Source: Montifringilla adamsi
Lineage: Eukaryota; Chordata; Aves; Passeriformes; Passeridae
Assembly: GCA_017590115.1 (NCBI GenBank)
Contig: JAGGNK010006637.1
Location: 315,138-379,137, forward strand
DNA: 64,000 bases
Direction of reading: 5' to 3'
The stretch's first letter is position 1. Each line of letters begins with the position of its first letter. A model generated the notes under the pieces. The model saw nothing but the letters and a program-made list of their open reading frames with translations. It was not told the DNA's origin and did not search any database. The position numbers and the translations under genes are program-made. Shown here in pieces: positions 62,561 to 64,000 of the stretch.

Positions 62561-64000
62561 GTTTCTTTCTGCATTGTGTATTTAGCTTCTAGTCTTTTCT
62601 AGGAATAATTTTGAATTTTGTTTTATTGAACAGCAGCCTTGATTTTGTGTTTTTTCGTACATAGTGTTTTTTCATGGTGTCTTGAACTTGTTTTAACTTG
62701 TGAAACTGTAACCTGAGGACTGAAAGGTCATGGACTCCTTCTATACATTAGAGGGTTTTTTTGTTTGCTTGCTCAGGGTAGCAATATCCTGCTAGAGATC
62801 TAAAATGTCAATGGCTTGCTACTGTTAGCAAACACATTTCTCTTAGCATCTGGAAAATGTTGAATTTTCTTTTGGTTTGAATAGAGCTAAAATTAAAATA
62901 GCTCTTTGATTGCTTCCTTGTTTGTGCATCAGAATCATTGTTGATGTCAGGAGAGCTATGGGAACAGAGTTTATGAAATGTTGTGACAAAAGCCAGTAAA
63001 AAAGAGCAGAAAAGCATTAAAGAGGTTATTTTTTCATAGCACAGAAATAGCATCTTTAAAATTATCTGCAGTAAAATGGTACATGTAATCCCACAACCCC
63101 TCAGATAATTAACAACCACAAGATTTCCCCCATCACACTTAGAACTGTTAAGTTGGTTCAAATGAGGGGGCTTGAACTGTGTAAAAGAATAACAAGGCAT
63201 AAGTTCTGCTGCTATGTTCCAGTCACAGCATGTGAGTAGAGCTTGGAATAGTCCTAATGCAGTACATTTTCCATTTAAACACAGACAAAAGCTATCGGCA
63301 AGCTCAGTGCCATGGAATGGTGAATAACTACATCACAACATCCTGAGAGCAACTAAAATGTTGTCCTTTTAAATGATGTTAACATTTTCCAGAAAATGTT
63401 TGGGTTTTGGTAGTGTGTGTGCAAATAACTACCAGTACTCATCTCTGTGCTAATAATCATTTAAGCAAATAGTTTTATAACCAGTTGACAAAAAATTTTC
63501 AATCTCTTTCTATATTTTTCCAGTTCAAGTTTTTCTTGCGCTTAGAGCATTTGGAAGAGGTGTTTCTGTTGTCCAATAACATTTAACCTACTGGAGATTC
63601 AGCCTTTGGACACCTGTGGAATCTTCTCTTCTGGCTTGCTTTTTTCATGGTGTTTGTAGGAATGGCCTTCTCCCTGAAACCTCACTGTCTCCATTAAACT
63701 TGATTAAAAAGTGGCTTACCCTCCATGAAAGTAAAAAAGGGGGAGTTGAGTGACTAGCATTTGTAGGGGTATGTGCATGATGTTCACAGAAATCTTTTTT
63801 CTTTAGGAAACAGAAGAAGTCATGTTTTGCTGTGCTGTTCTGAAGAATTGTGCATAATTGTAGTTTATATTTACCCCAAGAATAAATCAGTTGGGTGAAT
63901 TTTGTTGATATTGTTTTACATTTCAGGTTTTCATTTGAGAAAAAGGTGACGGGGCAAGGCATTTGACAGTGGCAGTGTCCTCTGCATGTTGGTGTTAACA
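62561..64000. other. Non-coding DNA to the window edge
   Basis: AT-rich, with no supported gene. A pyrimidine-rich acceptor (ctctttctatatttttccag) at 63504-63523 precedes 20 open plus-strand codons ending in a stop (FKFFLRLEHLEE...). This is too short to call as an exon without further evidence. Confidence 0.4.

Noticed and set aside
63504..63590. Good acceptor followed by 20 open codons and a stop, possible terminal exon
   Set aside because: Too short, with no polyadenylation signal tied to it and no identified partner exon, so it is noted only as a possibility.
1..64000. CRISPR arrays, operons, rRNA genes, mitochondrial insertions, endogenous hepadna- or bornavirus genes
   Set aside because: Looked for by eye and not seen. 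No regularly spaced repeats, no long viral frames and no rRNA-like blocks are present.

Overview
This window looks like vertebrate nuclear DNA, most probably from a bird and possibly a songbird. It is AT-rich and poor in CpG. It has no bacterial-style gene packing, and no open frame exceeds about 160 codons. Interspersed repeats are sparse and no mammalian SINE or L1 copies are visible. What repeats can be recognised are a solo retroviral LTR, the 3' end of an old CR1 LINE, and many A/C- or G/T-rich low-complexity tracts. The species call is an inference from texture and repeats, not from a recognised gene.

Coding content is very low. A convincing internal exon lies on the plus strand at 4920-5083, with a good acceptor, a strong donor and 54 open codons. 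A plausible last coding exon lies on the minus strand at 60211-60320, with a good acceptor and a 35-residue charged, helix-forming tail before a stop. I could not name either gene. If both are real, they belong to two genes on opposite strands, and the roughly 55 kb between them is intron or intergenic DNA.

Layout. 1-4.9 kb: no gene seen. 4.9-5.1 kb: plus-strand exon. 5.1-15.9 kb: nothing recognised. 15.9-16.3 kb: a short CpG island just downstream of a perfect cAMP-response element, the best promoter candidate. 18.9-19.6 kb: a 631-bp solo LTR in minus orientation with TATA box and polyadenylation signal. 22-36 kb: low-complexity tracts, tandem micro-duplications and a possible conserved element at 33.8-34.35 kb. 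38.8-39.1 kb: a minus-strand fragment whose cysteine spacing matches the C-terminal zinc-binding domain of piggyBac-type transposases. 43.2 kb: an uninterrupted 90-base T tract. 45.4-45.9 kb: a second candidate conserved element. 49.6-49.85 kb: a perfect 120-bp-period tandem duplication. 57.1-57.2 kb: a CR1 3' end and a 24-bp palindrome. 60.2 kb: minus-strand terminal exon. 62.4-62.6 kb: a third candidate conserved element, dense in homeodomain-type motifs.

Nothing forms an operon, CRISPR array or gene cluster, and I found no new multi-gene system. The points most worth checking are the two unidentified exons, the piggyBac-like fragment, the CpG island with its CRE, the perfect 120-bp duplication and the 90-base homopolymer.
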